A DNA stretch of 64,000 bases from positions 124,001 through 188,000 of the forward strand of contig CANJTS010000003.1 in NCBI GenBank assembly GCA_947477655.1, given 5' to 3'. Positions 44,173-53,900 of the stretch are shown here, in pieces (positions within the stretch are counted from its first letter, which is position 1; the number at the start of each line of letters is the position of its first letter). A program made the translations under genes and the position numbers. Source of the DNA: CAILUG01 sp903844415. Lineage in GTDB: Bacteria; Pseudomonadota; Gammaproteobacteria; Pseudomonadales; Pseudohongiellaceae. The notes beneath the pieces are model-generated. The model made no database searches. It worked only from the letters and a program-made list of their open reading frames with translations, and was not told the DNA's origin.

Positions 44173-45507
44173 CTAACCCAGACCTACTGTTACACCTTCA
44201 CTACGCCCAAAAGATTCCAGTGGAACTCCCATCTGGCGGGCAATATCCAGATGCAAATCACCAATAGGGCGAGTTTTGTCCGGCACTTGAATATGACGAT
44301 TGCCAGCAAGAAAGCCGCTAACAATGGCAGTAGGCAAGCGCATTTTTACATGGTCGTTACCGTTGCTCATACCGCTACCGTACATCAATAAGGTGTTGTC
44401 GAGAATAGAACCATTACCATCGGGCGTGGCTGCGAGTTTGTCGATAAATTTGGCAAACTGCTGCATATGGTACACATTCACTTTGAAGTGTTTTTCAATG
44501 GTTGCAGGTGCATTTGCATGATGCGAGATAGCATGATGAGGATCAGGTACACCGATCTGCGGGTAGCTAATTGGGCTGAGATCGCGTGCCATCATAAAAG
44601 AAAAAACACGGGTAATATCCGCCTGATAAGCGATGTGCATAAGGTCGAACATGACGGATACATGTTCTTCATACGATGCCGGGATGCCTACTGGCGAGTT
44701 GATGGTTGAAGTTGCAAGTTCATCAGTACGACTGGTGGCGTTCTGGATACGGCGTTCGACTTCGCGTACGTTGGTTAGAAAATCATCCACTCTTGTTTTG
44801 TCTTCTGCGCCAAGTTTTGCTTTGGTACTGGCTGTTTCTGAGAGTATTGAATCGAGAATGCTACGATTTTCTTCCATCCGAGCCTTACGTTGAGCGGCTG
44901 TGCCTGTACCACCAAACATCTGTTCGAATACGATGCGGGGGTTGATCTGCATAGGCATGGGGCTGGAGGCGGAGGCCCAGGACAAGGTGTCGAGATAGGC
45001 GCAGCTGTAGCCAAAATCGCAGGCGCCCACCAAACTACTGATGTCTTCTATACCCAATTGCAAGGAGGGAAATATCGAGTCTTTACCAATGTGTTTGGCA
45101 ATAACCTGATCTACCGATATACCGGCTTCCATGTCCACACCTTGTGTTTTCTTCGGAATCGAGTCTGTAAGGAAAGCAGTAGGTGCACCCGCATGCTGGC
45201 CGGCCATTTCTGCCCCCATAAGGTTGCTAACAATGGTGAGTTTATCGTGGTAGTTGTGCAGTGGGGCAAGTGTTGGAGTCAGTTCGAAGCCATTGCCAAC
45301 CGTAGTAGGGGTCCAGCGGTTGTCGGTTTCGGTCATGATCATACCGTGCGGAACATATACAAATCCGGCGCGCAGTGGTCTTAATGCTGCCGTTTGAGCA
45401 TAGGCTGTTAATGAAGGCACCATTGCGCCCAAAAAGGGTAGTGCAACTGCAACTCCGCTACCACGTAAAAAAGTACGTCGGCCCAGCGCTTTTTTAAAAT
45501 TTATCAT
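44173..45507 (-). CDS. DUF1552 Tat-exported protein, copy b
   Basis: A 444-aa DUF1552 protein with a twin-arginine signal (LGRRTFLRGSGVAVALPFLG, ending AYAQ). It matches the copy at 18642-19982 over its length: FVYVPHGM in place of VWHPQGA, EMAGQHAGAPTAFLTDS, NVREVERRIQNA, FMMARDLSPISYPQIG and SHHANAP. GGGAG lies 8 bases before ATG 45507; an ATG or GTG five codons upstream is less likely. It begins 34 bases after the DUF1592 gene, in one operon. The two DUF1552 proteins have diverged more than the DUF1592 a/b pair, so this block is an older duplicate or was acquired separately. Confidence 0.88.
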   Translation of the reverse strand: MINFKKALGRRTFLRGSGVAVALPFLGAMVPSLTAYAQTAALRPLRAGFVYVPHGMIMTETDNRWTPTTVGNGFELTPTLAPLHNYHDKLTIVSNLMGAEMAGQHAGAPTAFLTDSIPKKTQGVDMEAGISVDQVIAKHIGKDSIFPSLQLGIEDISSLVGACDFGYSCAYLDTLSWASASSPMPMQINPRIVFEQMFGGTGTAAQRKARMEENRSILDSILSETASTKAKLGAEDKTRVDDFLTNVREVERRIQNATSRTDELATSTINSPVGIPASYEEHVSVMFDLMHIAYQADITRVFSFMMARDLSPISYPQIGVPDPHHAISHHANAPATIEKHFKVNVYHMQQFAKFIDKLAATPDGNGSILDNTLLMYGSGMSNGNDHVKMRLPTAIVSGFLAGNRHIQVPDKTRPIGDLHLDIARQMGVPLESFGRSEGVTVGLG

Positions 45508-45541
45508 GTTGCGAACTCCCAAAAGTTGCTTAACAAAAAAA

Positions 45542-48010
45542 TTATTGCGTTTGTACTACCGATATATTTGTTGCTGTTGGCTCTACTGCTGTCATCTTCA
45601 TTTGGAAAGGTACAGAACTAACAATGCCTTGGATTAAAGCTGAAAACTTATAATCCTGCGTTGCAGCAGAGTGAACAATGCTGCGCACAGTGGGCATATC
45701 GTAATATTCCAATCCGCGTCCCAATGCATAGGTGAGTAATTTTGTGGTCAGGTTGCTGACAAATTGCTCTGGCTTGGCGACAACAGCTGCTCGCAAACTG
45801 GCTGGACCGTCAACAGCTATGCCGTTGGCTAGCTGGCCTTGTGAATCAATAGCAACGCCACCTTCATCAAGATCGCGCCAGGTACCTATGCCATCAAAAT
45901 GTTCCAGCGCAAAACCGATAGGGTCCAATATGTCATGGCATAGAGCGCATTCAGGATTGGCTCGGTGGTTGGCTAGGCGCTCGCGCATGGTAACGATGTC
46001 GATAGCATCTACTGCATTTTCATTTAAAGCAGGAATATTATCTGGAGGTGCTGGTACGGAAGAACCCAAAATGTTTTCAAGTATCCATTTACCACGCACC
46101 ACCGGTGAAGTGCGATGAGCAAATGAAGTAACGGTGAGAATACTACCCTTACCCAGTAAACCGAAACGGTTCTGATCAGTTAGGGTGACACGCTGAAAAT
46201 CATCTCCCACTACGCCTGCAATACCGTAATGCCGTGCTAGTCGTTCATTAAGGAAAGTGTAATTAGCATTCATTAAGTCCATAACAGAGTGGTCTTCTTT
46301 AAAAATGCTGCCCACAAACAAACTTGTTTCCTGAGAAAAAGCCTGTCGCAGGTTTTCATCAAAATTGGGAAAGGCAGCCGAATCCGGTTTGGAATTTTCC
46401 AGATTGCGCAGATGTAACCATTGGCCAGCGAAATTATCGACCAGTGCTACGGCACGATCATCGGCCAGCATACGTTGTACTTGTTGTTCTAGTGTACGTG
46501 GGTTGTTCAACCTGCCTTTAGCGGCAAGCTCCAGCAGTTCGGCATCGGGTACACTGCTCCACAAAAAGAATGATAACCGTGAGGCCAGTTCAAGATCGCT
46601 GATGGTAAAACTGGCACCGGCTTCTAGTCCTGTAGGATCTTGTTCTAGGCGAAACAGGAAATCAGGGCTCATCAGTATTCTGCGAATACCCATCTGTATG
46701 CCACCTTCAAAATTGCCGTTGCTTTCGCGGCCCTGATTGAAGAAACCCATTAGTGTTGCAACATCATCAGTTGTCACGGGTCGTCGATAAGCTTGTTGGG
46801 ATATGTTGGTCAAAATTTCTTCAGCACAGCGTGTTTCCTGGGTTGTATTAGCGGGAACACAAGAGAATATTTTCTGCCTGCTGACTGTGGTTAGTTCAGG
46901 TGCCTGGCCTGAAAAAGGGCCGCGTATCATCACATTTGCAACCGATGGGATACCTGCCAAAGCTACCGGATCAAAGTTGATGCGTTCGAAGGGTTGTAAT
47001 TGTTGGGTTTCTACTGCGCCCGTTTTTTCTACAAAAGTTACTGTTAGAACATGAGTGCCTGCGCGGACTGGAACAGCGATTTGGGTGCGCTGTTCAATAA
47101 CTAATTTGGATGCTGCAGAATTTTCCATCATCAGGTTGTAATCGACATTGCCACCGATGGTAACTAGTTTGATACGTTTTCCATCCAAGGCTATTTCAAA
47201 TTGATGTGGAAATTGCAGGCCGCGAATTGCATCTACCGAATTACCTAAAAATTTGGTATGAATTTCATACAGGGCATCGAGTGGAAAATTATGTTCTATC
47301 CGGATGCCACCTCGCGTTCCTAGCGGCATACCCTCAATATATTTGTCCTGCGACAAACTGTTGCTTACCGGATAATGTGCTTCTTCGGGTGAAAAATCCG
47401 GATCACCCACTGCTATGGCACTCACTCTGTCTGCTGCTGTTAGGTAACCCTCCAATAAGGTGGAAGACATACTCAGAATATCGGCAATATTGTCGAAGCC
47501 ATAACTTGAATTGTCAGGCGGCAAGAGGCTGGCTATATCTAAATCGAGCCCTAATACGTCTCTGATCGCATTTGCATATTCGGTACGATTAAGGCGATAG
47601 AGGCCAGGTCGGCCAGGGTAGGGGGTAGTTAGCGCATTTCGATCGAGTTCAGATTCGAGCCAAGCTACCGTGCTGTCATACTGGCTGGAATCAGGTCGTG
47701 GATTGCCTACCGGGGGCATAAAAGCTCCACGTAATTTTCCCACTACTTTTTCCCAGGCTGCTGGGTCTTCATCTACGTCAGTAACATCTAGTACATCCAG
47801 AGCGAGTTTTCCTGCCCAGTCCTCTGTGTTGTGACAATCTAGGCAGTAGGTGTTGATTAGGTTTTGGTGGGGCTCAGATTCGGCTGCGAAAGCAATAGAA
47901 TTTATACTTGCTAGCAGTAAGCAAGTTGCAGTGATACGGAATACTGGAATCCGTCCTAGAAACTGTTCTTCTAGTTGTTCTTCTAGTTGTTTTTGTAACC
48001 AATGGTGCAT
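45542..48010 (-). CDS. DUF1592-family c-type cytochrome protein, copy c
   Basis: An 822-aa exported protein with the domain series seen in copies a and b: haem motif YCLDCHNTEDWAG, DUF1587 (YRLNRTEYANAIRDVLG), a beta-sandwich insertion, DUF1595, DUF1592 (LASRLSFFLWSSVPDAELL), DUF1588 with CALCHDILDPIGFALEHFD, and DUF1585 (TKLLTYALGRGLEYYD). It is markedly less similar to a and b than they are to each other. The N-terminus has an in-frame 12-base repeat giving QLEEQLEEQ before the hydrophobic signal, making the leader unusually long and charged. First gene of the DUF1592-DUF1552-ANK3 operon. Confidence 0.9.
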   Translation of the reverse strand: MHHWLQKQLEEQLEEQFLGRIPVFRITATCLLLASINSIAFAAESEPHQNLINTYCLDCHNTEDWAGKLALDVLDVTDVDEDPAAWEKVVGKLRGAFMPPVGNPRPDSSQYDSTVAWLESELDRNALTTPYPGRPGLYRLNRTEYANAIRDVLGLDLDIASLLPPDNSSYGFDNIADILSMSSTLLEGYLTAADRVSAIAVGDPDFSPEEAHYPVSNSLSQDKYIEGMPLGTRGGIRIEHNFPLDALYEIHTKFLGNSVDAIRGLQFPHQFEIALDGKRIKLVTIGGNVDYNLMMENSAASKLVIEQRTQIAVPVRAGTHVLTVTFVEKTGAVETQQLQPFERINFDPVALAGIPSVANVMIRGPFSGQAPELTTVSRQKIFSCVPANTTQETRCAEEILTNISQQAYRRPVTTDDVATLMGFFNQGRESNGNFEGGIQMGIRRILMSPDFLFRLEQDPTGLEAGASFTISDLELASRLSFFLWSSVPDAELLELAAKGRLNNPRTLEQQVQRMLADDRAVALVDNFAGQWLHLRNLENSKPDSAAFPNFDENLRQAFSQETSLFVGSIFKEDHSVMDLMNANYTFLNERLARHYGIAGVVGDDFQRVTLTDQNRFGLLGKGSILTVTSFAHRTSPVVRGKWILENILGSSVPAPPDNIPALNENAVDAIDIVTMRERLANHRANPECALCHDILDPIGFALEHFDGIGTWRDLDEGGVAIDSQGQLANGIAVDGPASLRAAVVAKPEQFVSNLTTKLLTYALGRGLEYYDMPTVRSIVHSAATQDYKFSALIQGIVSSVPFQMKMTAVEPTATNISVVQTQ

Positions 48011-48049
48011 ATTCACACGGCCTTTTCTTTGCGATTTTCTATAAATCAA

Positions 48050-48563
48050 AGTGTGCCAAGTTGCGGGTCTGGTTGATTTCAGGCAATCGTGGCAAAAGTG
48101 CAGATTTAGAATGATTTTATTATTATAAATATGTATGACGAGTCTAGCCCTGACACCCAGACTGTTGCAAGCAAAACGGACATTATATTAAGGGCATTAG
48201 GATGCCAGATTGAAATTTAATAACAGCAACAACTCCTCCACTATATCCAACAAAACTATTTATTTCTGCCTACTATTTTTAGCAGATAATTTTTAACTTG
48301 AATCTAAGAAAGGGATAGCTTCTACTTAAAAGCATGGCTGATGGATATAGAAGTGAAACGAATGTGGCGTAAAGTCGATGGTTCTTAGTCTGACCAGCAA
48401 CTATAGTTCATAAATCGTGGCCATTTGAACGGCCCTATATTTGGAGGTGTAATAATGAAAAATGATAAGTTTGCTTGGTAGACTGTTGCACGGACGCTTG
48501 GCTAACGAGATTCAAGAAATCCCCGGTTCTTATAAAGGCATTAGCAACAAAATGGCCTTAGGT
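48050..48563. other. 514-bp intergenic region with a possible 8-codon frame
   Basis: No gene of normal size is convincing here. It must hold the promoter of the DUF1592-c operon near its left end. A strong ribosome site (GGAGG, 48443-48447) sits 7 bases before ATG 48455, which opens only eight codons (MKNDKFAW, stop at 48479). A 65-codon frame from 48462 runs into the opposite-strand PepSY gene and looks like a shadow. Confidence 0.5.
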
Positions 48564-49460
48564 TTACACACGCACGATATGCACCTTGCTGCCACGTATC
48601 ACGCGTCGCCACCACAACATAAAACCCGTTACAAACATCACCACCGGCATCATCCCTAACGCAGCCCACAGCAGTCGTAGCCAGTCTGATTCAAAACGTG
48701 CTTGGTGGATTTTAGTCATCAGTTGCAGTACAGCATCGGGGCGATCAAAATCATTCAGATCGTTGTCCAGTGCATCAATCAACCTATCGAATGGCGCCGG
48801 AAAAACAAAATACAAAGCTGATATTCCCCAGGCAAATACCAACAACAGTGACCAAAAACCGACGCTGCTGTGTAATTGCCAAATAAAGCTGCGGGAGCTC
48901 TTACGCACAATTATCAACCCTTCATGCCAGCGTGTCTTGCCTTGCCACCAGATAAAAAGACCAGTCAGTGCCATGACTAGAAATAACGCGCCACCAACGC
49001 CATTTAGTTGACGGCCAGTGCGTCCAAGGAAAAGATCGTCATGAAAATTCGATAAGCTATCAATAACAGCAACTGGCCAGGAGTCGGGACCGCCTAAATC
49101 CTGGCCAGTATAATGATCAAAAAACCGCGCACTTTGCGTGCCGTCTTTCTGCAAGGTTACATAGACTGAATTTTCTGGTAGCGATGAAACCATGCTGTCG
49201 ATGACTTCGTAATCGCTGTAGACCTCAGCAATTTTTTCAGCTAGTGCCGCACCTTGCAGCGGTGTACTTGAAAAAGAAGCTACTGTGCTGGGCACAAACC
49301 ATTGTTGAAATAAGGGGCTGAGAATAAACGCGCTGCCGGTAACACAAATAGTGAGCACATAAACCCCAAAGCCAAGTCCCAGCCAAAGGTGAATCTGCAA
49401 AATAAATTTTCGAATCCAGAGTGTATGAGGGGCGCTGATCCAGCGTTGCCAGATTTGCAT
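48564..49460 (-). CDS. PepSY-associated membrane protein
   Basis: A 298-aa inner-membrane protein of the PepSY-TM family: four helices, with the first followed by a large extracytoplasmic loop. Marks are QIHLWLGLGFGVYVLTICVTGSAF, LSNFHDDLFLGRTGRQLNGVGG, FIWWQGKTRW, LHSSVGFWSLLLVFAWGISALYF and a last GFMLWWRRV. Related proteins act as ferric-siderophore reductases or metal-linked redox proteins, with His residues that could bind haem. It starts 2 bases after the stop of the VTT gene, so it is the last gene of a three-gene operon. Confidence 0.85.
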   Translation of the reverse strand: MQIWQRWISAPHTLWIRKFILQIHLWLGLGFGVYVLTICVTGSAFILSPLFQQWFVPSTVASFSSTPLQGAALAEKIAEVYSDYEVIDSMVSSLPENSVYVTLQKDGTQSARFFDHYTGQDLGGPDSWPVAVIDSLSNFHDDLFLGRTGRQLNGVGGALFLVMALTGLFIWWQGKTRWHEGLIIVRKSSRSFIWQLHSSVGFWSLLLVFAWGISALYFVFPAPFDRLIDALDNDLNDFDRPDAVLQLMTKIHQARFESDWLRLLWAALGMMPVVMFVTGFMLWWRRVIRGSKVHIVRV

Positions 49461-49462
49461 TA

Positions 49463-50038
49463 TTACAGAAGAAAATTCAAGGAGGCCTGTCCCCCGAAAA
49501 TGTACACTGAGCAGATTATGGATTCACCGAGCAAAACACCTAGCAAAGTTTTGCCGGCACTGATGCGCACCACACTGCATACATACACAATTAAGTCTGT
49601 AGGCAAAAAAGGGGCGATGCCCCATACAGTGATCACTGGCAATTCGCGTTTTTGCAAGAGTCGGGTGATCCGGGTGATTTGCTCGGGATAATGCTTATGG
49701 AAAAAATTATCAAAACGGAAATAACGCGAGAGATAATACACTAATGCAGAAGAAACTAGGATGCCGCCTAGATTTACAAAAAACAAAGGCCAGGCCGGAA
49801 ACACCAAAATGCCTGCGAGCAGCAACGGTGTAAGCGGTATCAAGGTGAAAGCCCGCAATGACGCCAGCAAAAAAAATACACTTAAACCGGTGTGTAAATT
49901 AGCACTGAAAAACTGGCGAATATTTTTTGGGGTAAATGATTCGGGAAACAAGAAATACAGTAAAAGGCTGATGACAATCATTGCCAACCAAAGATAAAGG
50001 CCCAGGAAATTTTCGGTTTCAAACTGTTCTCTTTTCAT
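49463..50038 (-). CDS. VTT/DedA-type membrane protein (TVP38/TMEM64 family)
   Basis: A 191-aa membrane protein with about five helices and the VTT-domain (SNARE-associated) signature: LRAFTLIPLTPLLLAGILVFP and the GGILVSSALVYYLSRYF segment, followed by the WGIAPFLPTDLIVYVCSV helix. Members are lipid scramblases or membrane-potential-linked transporters. It lies 10 bases after a methyltransferase gene and 2 bases before a PepSY gene on the same strand. A lipid-modifying methyltransferase next to a lipid-flipping protein would make sense, but that is inference. Confidence 0.87.
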   Translation of the reverse strand: MKREQFETENFLGLYLWLAMIVISLLLYFLFPESFTPKNIRQFFSANLHTGLSVFFLLASLRAFTLIPLTPLLLAGILVFPAWPLFFVNLGGILVSSALVYYLSRYFRFDNFFHKHYPEQITRITRLLQKRELPVITVWGIAPFLPTDLIVYVCSVVRISAGKTLLGVLLGESIICSVYIFGGQASLNFLL

Positions 50039-50048
50039 TGGTTGAAAT

Positions 50049-50615
50049 TTATTTGGTCATACTATAAACGAAAGCAGGCAGGATATTGAGTGGAACAAAA
50101 TTTACTTCATCCATGGTCTTGCCAAAAATGCGTTCTATATCGACTTTATTGCTCATAAAATATTGATATTGCAAATACATGCCGCCTGTCTTGAGGCTAT
50201 GCTTGAAGGATTCGATAACCTGATACAGAAACTTGTTGCTGGTGGTGCGACATTCGAAATTTTTCAAGGGGAGGGAAGATACAATCACATCGTAAGATTC
50301 AGCTTCTTTAAGTAATTCGGTAACGCAGCAATTATAAAGTTTGATATTTTTTTCTGGGTTGGCGGCAATCAGTTTTTCTATCCATGGGTTGTATTCACTT
50401 TTGATGTCGGCAACATGCAATTCGGAGTTCACCGTCATACCGCTAATAATTTCTTTAGTGAAAGCACCTTTGCCGCTACCGATTTCCAAGATTTTTAGTG
50501 GGCGAGAAAAATCAATTTTCCCCACCAAGGTTCTGACAAGGTAGACGGAACTGCTGACTATCATTCCATCTTCTCTGATGTTGCGACTGATTTTGTTATA
50601 AATATTAAAGGGCAC
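50049..50615 (-). CDS. SAM-dependent methyltransferase, phospholipid N-methyltransferase-like
   Basis: A 188-aa class I methyltransferase. Motif I is ILEIGSGKGAFT (residues about 42-53), motif II has VADIKSE, and motif IV reads VSSLPLKNF, similar to the SGLPLLNF block of the PmtA/rRNA-dimethylase-like enzymes that methylate phosphatidylethanolamine. The start is a GTG at 50615 without a clear ribosome site; an internal ATG would delete the N-terminal helix. First gene of the operon with the VTT and PepSY membrane proteins. Confidence 0.78.
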   Translation of the reverse strand: MPFNIYNKISRNIREDGMIVSSSVYLVRTLVGKIDFSRPLKILEIGSGKGAFTKEIISGMTVNSELHVADIKSEYNPWIEKLIAANPEKNIKLYNCCVTELLKEAESYDVIVSSLPLKNFECRTTSNKFLYQVIESFKHSLKTGGMYLQYQYFMSNKVDIERIFGKTMDEVNFVPLNILPAFVYSMTK

Positions 50616-50940
50616 TGGTAAGACTCATGAAAGGGGTAGGCTAAGATAATGGATATGGGGCAAGATTATAGAGCAAAAGTAGTCGCGGCTTGTCATTAAA
50701 ACCGTTTGCCTTAATATTACTTTTAGTATTAAAGCTTCGATCAAGATTGGAACATGGGTACAATCGGGCGCCTAGCTTAGCCAAGCGCATAACTGTCACA
50801 TTTATATATTTAAAATCATCTGGACGCAGGGTTTTACAGCTTCTTTGGTAAGTTTTTTAACAGTGAGTAAGTTGTTTTATATAGGCATTTAGTGTAGAAA
50901 GTTTTATAGATTGATGCGGGCAGGTTTGACAAGGAGGCAG
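50616..50940. other. 325-bp intergenic region between divergent genes
   Basis: No gene seen. The region separates the methyltransferase operon from the large cytochrome gene and must hold both promoters. It contains short AT-rich stretches but no clear operator or hairpin. Confidence 0.5.
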
Positions 50941-53900
50941 ATGCGTAAACTTACCTCAGGTTACAAGTTGGGTTCCGGTTACAAGTTAGGTAAAGCTGTT
51001 ACTCGCACCTCGGTGCCCTTAACTGCGCTGTTTACGGTCTTCTTGACTTTGCTGGTCCATATTCCGGCAGTGGCCGCAGTTGCTGGGCTAATTACACTGC
51101 CGACCTCAAGTTCTGATGGCAAGGCCTATAGTTCAGTTTTTACGGTTGCCATGACCGTTTCCCCTAATACTATTTTTACTACTTCCGCATTAACCACCGA
51201 TCACGTACAAATTGCAGGCACTCTTAGGCCACAAGCAGAACATGTTGGTAAAAAAGCCGATATTTTTGTAGTGGAAAAGATTGGTAATAAATTCACCATG
51301 AAAAATGCCGATGGTGTCTACATCCCATGGAACACTCAGGTAAATAAATTAGTACCTTTTGTCGAAGGGGTAACTTTGAGTTCGGCACTTAATGTCGATG
51401 TATTTAAAGGTGCGCTTGGTACAGCAGGGCAGCATCTAATTTTTTTAGGGTATATGCTGGAAGGCAGTACCACGCTGATCTACACACCCTCTGCTGCTAC
51501 TCTACAAATTGCAACCAACATCGACCCTTTCTCTTTTTTTGAAGCTAACATCCAAACACAAATTATTCAGGCTAAATGTATTCTCTGCCATGTCAGTGGT
51601 GGCGTTGCTGATCGTCAGACTACATTGCTGTATACCAATAAAGGCGATGCAACCCGCCAGAATTTCGATTTATTTGCAGCTTTTTTCCGGTCTAAACCCA
51701 ATGCCCTTGCCTACATCCAATCCAAGGTAAGCGGTGGCAACGGACATGTAGGAGGTAATCAATTGGCTGTAGGCAGTACCGGTTATAACCAATTGACTGA
51801 GTTGATGCAGTTGCTGGCAGGGTCTGCAACCGTCTCAACTCTCCCGCCATCTAGTGGTACTGGTTTTTTTACCGGTGTAAAACTACTAACACAAGAACAA
51901 ACTCTGCGCCGTGCTGCCATTTTACTGGCAGGACGTTTGCCGGTAACAGCAACAGAAACCAATGCCGTGGCCGATGTCAATGCCGGCACTTTGACTTTGC
52001 GCATATTCCTGCGAGCCTTGATGCAAGGAGAAAATTTTCATAATTTTATTAAAAATGCTGCTAATGATCGTTTACTACTTAGAGGTGCCGGCAACGGCTC
52101 GGTGCTCATCAATGCTTGCCCTACCTGTTTCCCTGGCTACACCAGTGCTTATACTGAGTTGGAAAAAATCAGTAAGGCTGGTAAAAGTGGGCCCTTACAG
52201 GAATTCAATAATCGGCTCAGATATAGCTTGCTAGAGTCGCCATTAGAACTAATTGCCTACGTGGTCGAAAACGACAAGCCATATTCTGAAATTTTGACAG
52301 CTGATTACGAAATGATGACACCGGTCATGTCAAAAGCTCTGGGGGGTACTGCCAGTTTTGCTGCTGATGCCAGCGCCATGGAATTCAAACCGGGAAAAAC
52401 GCAGGGCTACTATCGACAGGATGCTTCAGTAATAACAACAGTCGATCCGCAACTCAGTTTAAGACAGATAACAAATCCAGGTAATTTGCAGACCAACTAT
52501 CCTCACTCCGGTTTGCTCAACAGTTTGGCTTTCTTGGTGCGTTACCCAACTACGGCCACCAACCGTAACCGGGCCCGAGCACGCTGGACCTATTTGCACT
52601 TTTTGGGTGTGGACGTTGAACAACTTGCACTGCGTACCACCGACCCAGTTGCTTTGGCTGATACCAACAATCCGACTATGAACAACGGCAACTGCACTGT
52701 GTGCCATGCAATGCTAGATCCTGTGGCGGGGGCTTTCCAGGATTATGGCGACCAAGGTTTCTATAAAAGTCGACGCCCGGGCTTGGATTCTTTAGACGGT
52801 GTCTATGTGGGTCTGCGTACAGGTGCTTTGTATAAGGCAGGTGACACTTGGTATCGCGATATGCGTGCACCTGGTTTCAACCAGCATATTGTTCCCGCCG
52901 CCGCCGACAGTCTGCGCTGGTTGGCACAAGAAATTGTCAAAGACCCGCGCTTTGCCACTGCCACCGTTAAATTCTGGTGGCCGGCAGTCATCGGCTCTGA
53001 TCTGTTGGCAAAACCTGAAGTTGTGACGGATATGGATTATTCCGCTCGTTTAGCTGCCTATGAGGCGCAGGAAGCTACCATTGCTTCTTTAGCAGAAAAA
53101 TTTAGCGCCAATGGCATGAAGTTAAAAGATCTACTGGTGGATTTACTGCTCAGTGACTGGTTTCGGGCGAGTGATGTCACACCTGCTCAATCGAGCGCTC
53201 TTTTGCTTGACGCACATAAGATTGCAGGTTTGGGGGCTGAAAAACTACTCACTCCTGAACAGTTAGCCAACAAAACTATGGCAGTCACTGGCTTTAACTG
53301 GGGATCGAGCTGGAATTTCGCTACCTTGCAAACAGGAAATTTTCTGACCACTTCATATTCTCCATATTACGGTGGTATCGATTCCGTCAACAGTACAACG
53401 CGCATGCGGGAAATTACCCCCTTAATGGATGCTGTTGCTCTTACCCATGCGCTTGAAGCATCCTGCCCCATTGTATTGGGCGAATTTATTCTCAGTGATG
53501 CCAGCCGCAAACTATTTGGTGGTATTGATGAGTTTGTTACTCCGTTGACAGAAATTTCCACACTTGCAGTTGTTACCAGTGCTACTGACGCCACCTTAAT
53601 GCCGTTTACCTTGAGCACACCACTCAGTGTTGGCACTAAAAAAGTATCTATTGGTTTTATCAATGATTTTTGCGACATGGATCCGGTAACAAAAAAATGC
53701 AGAACGGATCGTAATTTGATTGTTGCTAGTGTCATGATCCGTAAGCCTGACAACACCACCATAAACATCAACGGTAATCTTGCAGCTTTGTCAAATACCA
53801 CCTGTGGCAGTAATTTTCGTACTACTCAAAAGCTGCTGTCGACAACCTGCGTTGCTGATTTCAGCTTTAACGCAGATAAGGCAGGTACCTATGTGATAAC

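Noticed and set aside
48462..48659. A 65-codon frame ending in a His-rich tail
   Set aside because: Half of it is antisense to the PepSY gene and the His-rich end is the reverse of a membrane-protein terminus. It overlaps the eight-codon frame in another phase.
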